Shown piece by piece: positions 1 to 11,319 of a stretch of DNA of 64,000 nucleotides. Both the position numbers and the translations under genes were made by a program. Each line of letters begins with the position of its first letter. Position 1 is the first letter of the stretch. This stretch comes from Ancylostoma caninum (taxonomy: Eukaryota > Nematoda > Chromadorea > Rhabditida > Ancylostomatidae): positions 87,001-151,000 of the forward strand of contig JBAJFG010000442.1 in the NCBI GenBank assembly GCA_037903475.1. Direction: 5' to 3'. The notes beneath the pieces were generated by a model that worked only from the letters and a program-made list of their open reading frames with translations, did no database searches and was not told the origin of the DNA.

Positions 1-1660
1 GAATACTGATTTTGGCGTTCACAGGGTGCATAAAAACTACGTTAACAACACGCATTTCGCCCTGACATAATCTTCTTTCCAGTTATTCATGATTCGAACA
101 ATAATGAATTTCGGGACCAATGGCTTCATTGAGCGACCATTCATTCATTCAAACCAGAATCGGAGGTCTAGAATTACAACGAGATATACAGTAGGCGTCA
201 AGAGTGAGTGCGTCTTTTGCATCCTCGAAAAGCCCGCCGCACGACCGCGCCGCTCACGATGGAATAGTCGTTGTAGTGGCAAATCAGGGTTTCCTTGACA
301 ATTATTCATCTTATCTGACGGAAACCAGTGAAACCCTATAGATCGTTGTCCCGAAGAGGATCCAAACTCAGGCGGCGCGGTCGCAGCGCATACTTCTCGA
401 GATCGCGAAGAACGCACCACCGTTGACGCCCAGTGTAGACTTGTTCAGTACCTTAAGGGAATTTGATTTAGTTAGAAATGCGGTGAAATAAGCAGATGAG
501 CTGGATCCCATTGAACTGCACACTACGAACATCATTGATTTCCCCTAGTATCTCACCAACTGAGCCCAGCCTTGTTAAGGATAACACGGATTTTTGTTCA
601 CTGTATGGCAGCTAATACAAATCTTATGACACTGCTTCAAATCACGCTATATTTCTTTTTCTGTGTGCCCTTCTTGTTGTTACTGACGTTCTGTAGAATT
701 TTGTGCGTATAAGTTCGATGAAGACTAGACATTACTTTGCCTCTTCTTTTTCTCTTTTTTCCCGAAGATTCTATCAACCTTCCTACCTTTCCTCTAAGGC
801 TATGCATGAATTGGGTGTGTTCTTGGCATGATTAGGTCGTTACAATGCCGAGGGCTCTCTTTACAAAGCGAATTGAGAATTCGGAGTCTTCGCACTAATG
901 TGGAAATCTTCAGAAGAACGAAAACGTAAAGGTGAAAGGACTTTATATGTATTTATATTCATTAGCGCTCGAATTCTCGGGAACTTTCGGCAACTTTCTC
1001 ATTTTCTCCTCAAATTTTCGGATTCTTTCCCTTGAGAGGAATAGTTTGAAGCTCATGTGGCTCGTCTCGTTCAGGATAGGCTGCATTTATTTCAAACTGT
1101 GTCGCTGCATTTACAAGGTGGGCGATAATTTCAGCGAGGTGTATTTCCTCCAAATTACACGTCTTCACAGACAAATTGCATATTGTTTTTGATCTCTTTC
1201 GCGTCGTTGCAGATACTTCAAAATAAGGTATTCGGATTTTACGCACAATTCCACATAGATGAAGAATTGTTGAGGTGGAACTGCTTGGGAAATCAAGCGG
1301 ATATGTTTAGAATCTCTCAGATTGACACAAAAACCAGAAGTGTAAGAGTTCAAAAAGCTGTAGCTAATCTTAGTTGGTAAGCTGTCTAGCTCATATGTTG
1401 AAGTTTTCGGGGAATTTGGAAGATGATATCATTGCTGAGGGCTTGACAGAATTGTTATCAGGTTGAAATATCACTGTAGCGCTCCAACCACTTAGCACTC
1501 TGCGCCAGCCCAAACAAGCTCTGTGTAACACTCCTCGAACGGAGAATTGCTAGCAGTCTTAAGCGCTGACAAGTGAGAGGAGGAAGCTGTAAGGGCACCA
1601 TTTATGCAGATTACAGAAAAATCGTGTCCAATAGAAGCAACAGCAACGAGAGTAATGCAG
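1..1660. other. Left end, no recognisable gene
   Basis: AT-rich sequence with only short open frames that have no recognisable protein motif. No RNA gene or repeat that I can name. Confidence 0.5.
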
Positions 1661-1670
1661 AAAATGAACA

Positions 1671-1758
1671 ACACAAAACACTCCATCAATGGTTATATAA
1701 GCGGTGAGCTACCACGAAGACAGCGAACAATACAAAACACTTCATCAATGATTATATA
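1671..1758 (+). repeat. Short direct repeat, 27-bp units 61 bp apart
   Basis: Two near-identical copies, 1671-1697 and 1732-1758, share ACAAAACAC(T/C)CATCAATG and ATTATATA-like ends, differing at about two positions. They look like a small local duplication. No function is apparent. Confidence 0.7.
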
Positions 1759-1759
1759 T

Positions 1760-3348
1760 GTAGAAAGAGCGCTCCCGCGCAAATCCGCGCGGTTGATAAA
1801 TCAATATGTATTATTGCAAATTTCCTCTAACATGCACCATGCCTTTCGAAAGCGCTTTTCTTCCTCTACATTCTTATCGTCAAGAGCTCTCGCGAAGCTC
1901 ATGAATTCCTCAATTTTTAGGCTTAAGAAGAAAAATGCCAATTCGAGGGGAACTCTTATCTCCTCCCTGTATCCAGTAGAGAGCAGAAAGCTTCCCACAT
2001 TGTTTGAACGTGCAAGCTCAGTAGAATATAAACGCTAGAGAACATCGACAGTGGAACTGTTGTAGCGGCAGTTTGACGATTCTTGGAGAGTGGGGTCTGA
2101 CGACGCCGTGAGGCAGGATGACTAGACCTTTGCGATTGGATTCCTTTGTAGTATTACTTCAGTAGTTTGGTGGCTTTGAGAAGTATGATGTCCACCTAAC
2201 CATCTGATTCCTTTGGAGCAATTCCCGGGTCTTCATGTTGGGAATTTCTTCGGTCGAAGTGGTTGGTGTCATCGAAATAGTAAATAGTTTCATTTACATT
2301 CATAATTGTTACTCAAAAACTATTCACTGTCAGTTCATTATCAAACCTCACTAAGAGGCACTAAATCCTTCCAAAACAAAGAACAAATGAGGAAGAAAGT
2401 GTCCAAGCACGAGAATTTCGCAGCAAAAAAGTCCGGAGCGGCGTCGAGGAAAGTTCGGGGTCTGACTTCCTCGTCACTGAACTTCCTATTTCTCATAATG
2501 AATTTTCTTCTCCCTTTTTTTCCTCGAATCTTCGTGTTTTGTTCCTCACTGTGGAGTATTGAAAGGAAAACCGCGCTTTCGCCGAACTGTGGACTTTACT
2601 CACTAATAATTCCCTTACAACGGTTCACGGACCTCTTTGCCTGCGGGTCACGCGACATATGCATTCTGCAGCCAGCCTCGCAGCTCGCCTTTCCAACTCT
2701 CCTCATAGACGCAATGTTGTGTGTGCGGCGATGAGACGCATAATCAGAACGGTAATTCCGATCCTCTTCATCGCAAACAACAACAAACAATAGCTGTTTG
2801 CTCAAGTGTTTACCGCCACTCAACTTTATGTATATGAAATCGGAACCGAAGATGGGGCAATAATAACGCGCAATAACATTGCATACGGGGAGCATCATTG
2901 GTGTGTTGTTTATGTGAGGAATGGGTTTGATGCAATGAGAATAAACTAGCGATTTCTGCATGGGGATTCTTGGGCAACATTAAAAGGTGGTTGCTAGTAA
3001 GGCTCCTAGATGCCCTTTTCTGGAAGTTTTTCTGGAAGCCTTCACACATTTACGCGAACATTGCCAATTTCTCGCGCAGATCAAATTACTGTCTCCTGGA
3101 AATCTCGTCACTTCCTTCGCTTACCTTCTTTTTCCGTTTCCTTCCAAGCTTAATCAGGCGAAAATAAGTTAGCTAACCAGTTTTCACGTCCTACCGCTCT
3201 TAGCATTACCTACTTTAGAAACACGGTTACCAACAACTGTATCAGAATAGATATGCTTGGCTACCGCGTCATGAATCCCAATCCTGGATTCGGCTCACCA
3301 GTCCGGCACACCAGTCCGCTGCAAAAAAATCTGCTGAAATAGAGACTA
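1760..3348. other. Non-coding stretch, no recognisable gene
   Basis: Overlapping short frames of up to about 140 codons exist on both strands, but none has a motif or a plausible splice context I recognise. Confidence 0.45.
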
Positions 3349-3760
3349 ACAAGGGAAGTGCAAGAGGCTAAACCCGGGGATCCCAAAGAGCCATCCATTT
3401 TCAGAAGCCTTGTCTAAGGTGATTATAATGTATGATCAAAATTATGGCTGCAACAGTTGCTCATGATCGCATACCCAGGCGGAGCAGGGTTGTTGACAAA
3501 TGTGTCTCCAAACACTCTACAGTCAATGAGACAGCTAATTACCGTAAACTCAGTATGTTTGAGCCGTCAAAGTTGCATAAATCGCCTGTAAAATGGACTC
3601 CTATGGCAGCGCAGAAGAAAAATCCTGGACGCGCTCTCCTGGGCGCATCCGGACCATTGGGCAAAAATAATATGCATGCATTATAATAACCTTAACCAAG
3701 GCTTCTGAGAATGGATGGCTCGTTGGGATCCCTGGGGTTAGCCTCTTGCACTTCCCTTGT
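3349..3760. mobile_element. Palindromic TIR element (ACAAGGGAAGTG family)
   Basis: Terminal inverted arms of about 85 bp: left 3349-3434, right about 3675-3760, both starting ACAAGGGAAGTGCAAGAGGC when read inwards and about 90% alike. The centre is about 240 bp and non-coding. The same ends bound the element at 16039-16293. No clear target-site duplication is seen, so I do not assign a superfamily. Confidence 0.8.
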
Positions 3761-3764
3761 AAGG

Positions 3765-4195
3765 AGGGCCCAAGTCACTATTTTGGTCACTTAGAGCCGT
3801 AGCTGCGGTCGCACTGAAGTATGGAACATTATATTTTTCTCATTTCACCTCCGAATCATTCATTAATTATTTCAACTACTATATTAATTAGTTTAATTAT
3901 TATATTTCTTAATTATTCTTCTATCGATAAGCCTATAAAATTGGTTGATTGGCCTTCTCGAACGCTGGTTGTCGCTATTTTTGCTCTTCAAACGCGACAC
4001 GTTTATGCCTGTCCAAAAGGATATCTCTTCCTAACTTGCAGCAACACGCGCTGCGGTTTTCTTACTTTCCCTTGCTTGTTCTAACTTGTTCTGACTAGTT
4101 TGCGTGGGTCTTAGCATGTTATGGCGAAGGAGAATCCCTAAGACACGTCAAGATCTACGTGGTACGTGTCAAGACTTGTCAAACCTAGTCCGTTA
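3765..4195. other. AT-rich spacer
   Basis: About 430 bp without recognisable gene or repeat; the open frame at 3821-4084 is low-complexity and AT-rich. Confidence 0.4.
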
Positions 4196-4504
4196 CAGTT
4201 AGGAAACCACACAGCTATTCTGCTTAGGGCAATTTATACTAGGTGCGTGCGTCAGCCGCGCGTCTGACGCACGCATCCATTTTCTAGGTTTTCCATGAAG
4301 TAAACACAGCATCCTATATAGAAAGAACGGACGGCCAACGTGAGGCCGTAACCGCGTGCGTCTCAGCTACGTCAGCTATGCAACTGACCCTGTTCTTCAT
4401 CATATATGTAGACGTACGCACATCAAACGCACGCACTTAGTATAAATGGCCTTTTAGCGGCACCGTACGGATGCCGGTGAAGGAACTAAAAATAATCACC
4501 GTAA
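4196..4504 (+). repeat. Tandem duplication, copy 1 (contains a GGGCAATTTATACT MITE)
   Basis: First unit, about 309 bp. It includes a MITE at 4226-4452 with ends AGGGCAATTTATACTAGG and a mirrored TTAGTATAAATGGCCT, and internal GCGTGCGTC-type motifs in both orientations. The second copy follows head to tail. Confidence 0.85.
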
Positions 4505-4775
4505 GTTTAGGAAACCACACAGCTATCTTTAGGGCAATTTATACTAGGTAGCCGCGCGTCTGACGCACGCATATTTTCTAGGTTTTCCATGAAGTAAACA
4601 CAGCATCCTATATAGAAAGAACGGACGGCCAACGTGAGGCAACCGCGTGCGTCTCAGCTAAGCTATGCAACTGTGTTCCATCATATATGTAGACGTACGC
4701 ACATCAAACTTAGTATAAATGGCCTTTTAGACCGTAATGCCGGTGAAGGAACTAAAAATAATCACCGTAAGTTTA
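4505..4775 (+). repeat. Tandem duplication, copy 2, shortened
   Basis: Second unit, about 271 bp, MITE at 4531-4725. By eye it matches copy 1 with essentially no substitutions but lacks about eight short blocks (roughly 2 to 9 bp each, about 40 bp in total) scattered along its length. Confidence 0.85.
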
Positions 4776-5297
4776 GTTCTTTTGTAGTCCACGTAGCTGC
4801 CAGCCAACCTTTTCGACGTAATTACCTTTTCCCAAGCTGTGGAATATTTGATTGATTTTTTAGCATGAAAAAAAGTTTAATAATATATGGACAGCCGATT
4901 GGATTGAGTCGTCGGGTTTTTGTCACCGTACGTGCTAGTACGCTCGAATGAGCAATTCTGCATAACTTATGCTGTCCTTTATCCCGCCAGTGGGAGGTCC
5001 TTAGCACCAGGATCTAGAGTTTTGAGGATTTTTGGAGAGCTGCGTATTCTCTCTCATTTCTTGATGAACACGTTTTCGTCCCGCTCTGTTGTGGGAGCAT
5101 TTAGAAGCTGACGTATGATCTGCATACCTTGTTTGGGCTTCGACTCTCGTTTTCGCCATTTTGATCGAAGTTTCCAGATGGGCCCAGGTGAATGTACTGA
5201 TAAGGTTCCAAAAAAAAAACTTTTTTTCGATAAATTCCGCTATTTTTCTGGAGATTTCCGCGGATATACGTATGTCGTATACACCTATGCTGCTAGT

Positions 5298-5515
5298 CAG
5301 GGATGAGCGGAATTTCGCTTTCCGGATGTCGGAAGTTCCTGAATTCTTGCCTCATGCGAGCTCCTGACTTCTAGATTTCTGGACGATTGGCAGTCGTTGG
5401 GTCACGCCAACTCAGACGTGCTGTATTCATCGCCCCAATTTTCGCCAGATTTCGAACTTCCCCCAACTTCCGACTTCCGAATTTCGGTCTCATGCAGTAA
5501 TTCCGCTCATCCCTG
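5298..5515. mobile_element. hAT-type MITE with 8-bp target-site duplication
   Basis: A 218-bp element with terminal inverted repeats CAGGGATGAGCGGAAT and ATTCCGCTCATCCCTG. It is flanked by perfect 8-bp direct repeats CTGCTAGT at 5290-5297 and 5516-5523. An 8-bp duplication plus CAGGGATG ends is the hallmark of hAT elements. The interior is non-coding, so it would need a transposase in trans. Confidence 0.92.
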
Positions 5516-5529
5516 CTGCTAGTGTACTT

Positions 5530-6539
5530 CCAGAATGACGCAAAATTTGGTATGTATCTTTCACCTTAACTCCTATACCGTACTCCACTCCATCTGATTT
5601 CCGATTTTTGACGGTACAGGTACTCATCTTAATAAGATTCAATGGCAGTTGGGAGAGAAGAAGGGCTTGGTAAAGAAAGATGGTCTACTCACCAAAAATA
5701 ATCCTGGCGGCCTGGGATCTAGGAAGACGTGTTCCAACAATATTATTTATCCTTTTCTTCACTTTTTTGGAGGTTTCTGTATTGATTCTGGAAAATTCTA
5801 ACAAATCGCGTAGGTGGGAGAGTAGATGCCACATTTCCTGTCCAGTTCAAACCTCAGCGTGCGAAAAATTACGAGGCATTCATGTTCATCGGTACCATCT
5901 CTTGATTTATTAATATATTTTTGGAAGTAATTACTTTTATCGAATAGAAATCCGTAAAGGATATTCGTGAAAGAATACGAGAATAAGAACACTTTCAACC
6001 TCCTCGCCTCCCTCCCTGCTCCTTTTCCCCATTGGCTTCCAGAGCCTTCACTCCCGTTCAGAAGTGAAGCAGAATTGAAAAGTAATTGCTTATTACTTGC
6101 TCATTTCTTCATAGTGCAACACTTCTTCATGTAGCCCTCAAATTCTGTGGAAACATAGCCTTATTTCACTCAAAAGCTGTGAGTTTCTCATTGAAGTCAT
6201 GGACTTGATGGGTATTTTTTCTACAAATTTTTATGCTTCTGAGAGACACGAGAGATTTTTTGCGATTTCAAGGAACATTTATACGAACACGCATTTACAC
6301 GAACTACATGTTCACATAGCAAATGTATTCGTGAGAGGTTCACATGCAAGGAGGAATTTCTCTGCAAAGTTCTATTAACCATGGCTTCGTAGAATTTGTG
6401 TCATTGCTTAGAAATTGCGATTCAAATAATTATTGCGCTTCGACTCATTTCTATGAGATGTTATACTTCAATTGCTTATTCCTATGGAGACTCAAACTTG
6501 ACTCATTCGTTGCAATGATCAACCCATAGCTGCATTTAA
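5530..6539. other. Non-coding stretch
   Basis: No recognisable gene, RNA or named repeat in about 1 kb. Confidence 0.45.
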
Positions 6540-6636
6540 GTCCGATCCAGTCGGATAACAAAAGATACGTATTGATCCTCGTCGGAAGAAAGATAAGAAG
6601 GATCGATACGTATCTTTTGCTTTCCCAGCGGATCGG
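6540..6636. repeat. Short palindromic element (GATACGTAT family), copy 1
   Basis: Inverted arms 6540-6578 and 6599-6636 share AAAAGATACGTAT(T/C)GATCC. A related palindrome lies at 17820-17890. Probably a tiny foldback MITE. Confidence 0.7.
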
Positions 6637-6697
6637 CGGCCTCCGATGCACTATAGTTTCAGCTTATGAGCCACGGATAAAAGAAATGTACATACAC

Positions 6698-7094
6698 AGG
6701 GGACTTAAAAACCGTGTTTTGCATGAGATTGAAAGATGCAAATCCCACGATTAAGACATACACTCTTTTAATCAATAGTTCTATACTAGCAATGGTCAAA
6801 TCCATGCAAAATCCATGCATATCCATGCAAAACCCATGCAGATCCCAAACATATATATGTAAAAATCCGGTGCGAATTCGATACAGAACGCACGAAAAAC
6901 CCATGCTTACCCATGCAAAATGCATGCAAAGCCCATGCAAGATCCATGCATATCCATGGTTGTTCATGGGTTTTGCATGGATTGACTGTTGCTGGTATAG
7001 AACTATTGATTGAAAAAAGAGTGTTTTGCAAGCACGCATGTCTTGATCATTTGCATCTTTCGGTCTCATGCAAACACGGTTTTCAAGTTCCTTG
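6698..7094. mobile_element. Palindromic MITE with internal CCATGCA array
   Basis: Arms of about 100 bp (6698-6798 and about 6980-7094) are inverted copies sharing AAAACCGTGTTT, GCATGAGA, GATGCAAAT and CAATAGTTCTATAC. Between them, 6800-6980 is filled with CCATGCA words in both orientations. The open frames through it on both strands (up to 136 codons) are made of the repeated words and are not taken as genes. Confidence 0.82.
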
Positions 7095-7328
7095 TATTTC
7101 CTGTTTCAAATAGAGTTCTTTTAGCATGGTTTGAACCAAAAAGTCGTTAAAAAAACGTCGAAATAGGTAAAAGCCCTTGTATATAACTTTGTATAATTTA
7201 CCATATAGTTTTTTTTCAGGAACAGCTCCATAAAGGTAGTAGATATAGGAGATGATAGAAAGAACTAGAAATGCTCATTCGATCATATAAAACTTTATGT
7301 ACGTTAATGCTATGTAGTTATGAACTCG

Positions 7329-8616
7329 TTAAAGGCAGTGTCTCAGCTGAGGTTCGATTTCGAGCATTGGGTATGAGAAGAATCTCGGGGATGTGCCGAT
7401 TACAAAAATGTAGGAGTCTCGACTCAAAAGTGCAAAAAGCCCCTTCTTTAACGGTTTCTTTTTGGAGCAAACTTCCAACCGCCGCATCGAAAGCTCGTCC
7501 ACACGGCGGCGCGCCGCTATCGATCGGCGCCACTCCATGCCACTCCACGCCGGCATGCGGCTCCTTGCATTCGACCTCGCGTGCATGCAGCTTTGTAACA
7601 TCCTCGCATTCTCTTCAACTTGGTCCAAGCGTCCTACCGTGCTAGTTACTCTCAACCATAATCTTGACGCTTGCGAAGCATTGTACGGTACTATTGTACT
7701 TCAGCGGCCCCACTATCGACAAACTCCATGGATTTCTCCCAAAACTTGCATATTGGGGTAATTCGAGGTGCTAATCACGAATATCACATTCATTTCGCAT
7801 CATATTATCGATTTTATTGATTTTATCGTTTTTTGCAAGTTCGACTAACACCTCAAATCACTTTAAAAGAGTGCGTGTGGAGGTTTTTGAAGTTGATGAT
7901 AACGAATATAATCGTCGTTTTGCGATATGATCTCGATTTCGTTGATTTTCTTCGGGCTTTTCTCTGTAGCGAGGTGTAAATTGCGACTTTACTGAAGTTT
8001 TCGTCGTTTAGTCGACCTTTTTTGCAAAACCTTTTCATATCTGTTACTAGCACCTTCAAAAACCCCCCGTATGCAAATTTTCAGAGAGATCCAAGAGGAG
8101 GTCAATGCCTGGGAAAAAATCGATAAAATCGATAAGGTCGATACTATAAAAATACTATGAATGATAATGAACATGATGTTCGTGGTCAGCACCTCGAATT
8201 ACCCCTGTATAAGATTTCGTAGAACTTCGAGTTTTAGGTCGATAGTGGGGCCGTTGAAGTACAATAGTACCGTACAATGCTTCGCAAGCGTCAAGGTTAT
8301 TGGCACGGTAGGACGCTTGGACCAAGTTGAAGAGAATTCGAGGATGTTACACAACTGCACGCATGAGAGCTCGAACGCAAGGAGCCGCAGCCGGCGTGAA
8401 GTGGCATGGAGTGGCGCCGATCGATAGCGGCGCGTCGCCGTGTGGACGAGCTTTCGATGCGGCGGCTGGAAGTTTGCTCCAAAAAGAAACCGTTAAAGAA
8501 GGGGGTTTTTTGCACTTTTGAGTCGGGATTCCTACATTTTTGTAATCAGCACATCCCCGAGATTCTTCTCATACCCAGTGCTCGAAATCGAACCTGAGCT
8601 GACACACTGCCTTTAA
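7329..8616. mobile_element. Large (~1.3 kb) near-palindromic element bounded by TTAA
   Basis: TTAA at 7329-7332 and 8613-8616 bounds AGGCAGTG and CACTGCCT ends. The left arm runs from 7329 to about 7777 (weaker to about 7831); the right arm from about 8181 (weaker from 8116) to 8616, inverted and roughly 80-90% alike. The centre is AT-rich. TTAA would fit a piggyBac-like duplication, but TTAA reads the same both ways and may be part of the inverted repeat. Frames of 60-124 codons in the arms mirror each other and are not genes. Related ends occur at 28872 and 60961-61359. Confidence 0.85.
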
Positions 8617-8769
8617 GCCAGAATAATCGGGTAATTTCATCAAACAGCAAAGATCTCGCGACGTTTTCCGCTAAACCAATTTCTCCATAGTTGGTGACGT
8701 TTTTGCTAAATTTGGTATCCAGTTACTCCGTGCGGGCTTTTCACGCAATTTTCTCGACTATGGTACTGT

Positions 8770-8890
8770 GGTCATATGTTTGTTTGTTTATTTATCCAGG
8801 CACTACTGGTGCTCCAATAGTCTAGCACAGCTGACATATAACAAGCTGAAAAAAGACAAAAAGGCAAGTTTTATGCTTACTAGTCATTGG
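8770..8890 (-). mobile_element. 3' end of a non-LTR retrotransposon (TAAATAAA-tail family)
   Basis: Read on the minus strand: TTGGAGCACCAGTAGTGCC followed by GGATAAATAAACAAACAAAC. The same end with the same strand appears near 34050-34130 (TTGGAACACCATGAGTG, then an AAATAAAT tail). This is the look of a LINE 3' terminus. No coding part is attached. Confidence 0.5.
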
Positions 8891-11213
8891 TGGTAGGGGA
8901 GGAAATTTCTGGCAACGTTAAGTCGCATATCAATTAGTGCTGTTCAAGGCGAATCTCCGCTGTGTCCCAGGCCTTCATTGGCCCTAGAAACCTTTCTGAA
9001 GTGTTTACATATCTGAGACATTAAACATTTATGACAGCTTTGAGTAACGTCATGGTATTCCGATATGTTAACTCCCGGTACCAAGTGAGTGCTATGCTGT
9101 ACCTCCTCGCTATATTCCCCCTGAGTTCCCGCATATTTTCTTTGGTCATTGACTAGCGCAGCCCATAAATTTCACTGATGCAATACTAGTACGTCTCCAG
9201 AGTGCATTCCGCATCGAAAATCTTCATTATTTCCGTAAGTACTTCGCTGGCCGGCCATAAATCTAGACTGGAACCCTCATCCAAAACCAGATTTATTGAG
9301 AGGCTGCAATTCGTACGAATGAAGCTAGGAAGATGTTCCCGCTCACGTTGAAGACATTGTTCCCTGAGATATTATCAGATTCTGGTCCATCTCGGCGCGC
9401 TGATTCCAGTGATGTGCACAAAGTGGTCCAAAATGGCCAATAAACTGCTGTACGGTGGCGTGTACCAGTTGTCCGTGCTTAATACAAATGGCAAAAGCGT
9501 TCCACAACGTCGAAGATCACGCAACAATTTGGCTCATTGCTCATGAGGCACTGGTCATCTCCTACTACCGAGGAGGAGCGCTCCCCCCCCCCCCCCCCCC
9601 TCCACCCTACTCTCGCTGAAAAATTCCCTCATATGAGAGTCCATACCACTGGTCTCGGCAGCTCACAAAGTTCTAGCTGCGCAAAAAAACTTAGAAGTAT
9701 TTTTTTCTGAGGGAGGGGGGTCGCCTTTTGGGAGATGCTCCACAAGAACTAGCCTAAATTTTCAAAACAAATATGTTCTGAATCGCCGCTAAAATTCACA
9801 CGAAAATTCCCTTAAGGATCAAGTATTTCTTGTACATATTTTGTCGATTACTGCTTAGTTAATTGCCATTGTTCTCGCTTTTTCATAAACACTCCCTCTT
9901 TTTTGGATAAAAAAATGGGTAGATAAAAAAGATGGAGCGTTTTTGAAGGCGAGTAGCTGAGAACAACATTTCTTTTCTACTTTTTTTTTTCTTAATTGTA
10001 CAGCTATTGAACCAGTGTTCATTCATTAGCTGGATATCTTTTCTTATGGACGGGTGCCCTCCAATCCTCAATCCCATCCCGGAAGCAATCCGCAACATGA
10101 AAGTACAAAGATCCGTGGCGGCTCAAAGGTGGCCAAGCTATGGCGGAGATTGCTATGCTGCTGCTCAGATTTGTTTGCTTCTCGTATGACGGACGGAGGC
10201 CGGCAGATAAGCCGTGTCAGTTTCAATGTCGAATTCCCAGTGACTGCCGATAAACAACAACAAACCGCTGCGAAGGCGGGAGTCAGGCTCCTAGTGTTCT
10301 GTAGTAGCCCTACGGATGTCTGATAACATGAAAAAGGCAATTAAAATCGCTTGCTGCTTATCGAAATCACGAGACATTGACGCAGGTAGACCTTCTGCCG
10401 GTCTAGGTCAATCTGCTTCAATTTCTTGGTTGAGATTTCTTCATAGCTTCCATATTCGTTGAATTTTTTATTCCTACAGCGGGAAAAATGCTGTGTTTTT
10501 ATCTATTTCCTGGTCAGAAATGACGTTCTGATCGATTTTCCAGGAGAAATATAGCTGGTAACTCGCCTCTGCATGAATAATAATGCCCATCATCCTCAAA
10601 ATGTCCGTTGAGACTCTTTCCAAAAAATGGTCGTTTAACCTATCTCTTCTAATCCCCCTTTGTTTTATATTCTTGAATCTTTCTTCTATTTGGTCCCCGT
10701 GCCAGCTTCCCCGTGGGTTCGTAGTTTTTTGTTCCTTCTTTTTCAGCTGAACCTCCCTCACGCTTGACCCGATATTTGGCCTTGTTCTCATGTTTCTGGT
10801 TCATTTTCGTCAGATGAAATGTCGCCGGTGTTGTTTACCAATTTCCTCTTGGCACGGAGTCGCATTTCGTATGGGTCGCCCCTTCTTGAGTGGTGGCTCG
10901 TTCTTTACCTAACCGCAAGTACGGGACTGCTGAAGTTAGAGCGCGATATTTTCTCAGCCTGAACTTATGTATAATAACTTGCCCTTCTTTTACGTAGGCA
11001 GGAAGTGTCCTATATCGTACTCTTTCAGTGCTTTCTAGAGCAATTCAGCTATCAAAAATATTTTTAGTACACTATTTTAACCTCTCCCATATTCAATTCC
11101 CCGCAGGACCAATGTTTCTCTTTTCAATTTGCACAAATTGGGAACACAAGAAAGGTTTTGCCAGAGGGCGCTGAAGTAAGGAGATAAATTTGTTACAAGC
11201 TGTTCTGATAAGC
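8891..11213. other. Non-coding stretch with an 18-C homopolymer
   Basis: No recognisable gene. A run of 18 C lies at 9583-9600. The frames around 10007-10340 on both strands shadow each other and show no motif. Confidence 0.45.
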
Positions 11214-11318
11214 TTCTTCATTCATTCATTCATTCATTCATTTATTCATTCATTCGATTCATTCGATTCATTCATTGATTCATTGGTTCATTCATTCATC
11301 CATTCAACTGTTCGTTCA
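11214..11318 (+). repeat. (ATTC)n microsatellite, imperfect
   Basis: About 105 bp of ATTC repeats with GATTC, GGTTC and CATCC variants. One of five ATTC/GAAT arrays in this window. Confidence 0.95.
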
Positions 11319-11319
11319 T

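Noticed and set aside
4226..4725. Two independent insertions of the same MITE
   Set aside because: The flanking sequence is duplicated along with the MITE, so it is one duplicated segment, not two insertions.
6659..7113. Frames of 66-136 codons (His/Met/Trp-rich) on both strands
   Set aside because: Products of the CCATGCA word array inside a MITE.
7271..8597. Several 60-124 codon frames on both strands
   Set aside because: They mirror each other across the palindromic arms of one element and show no domain.
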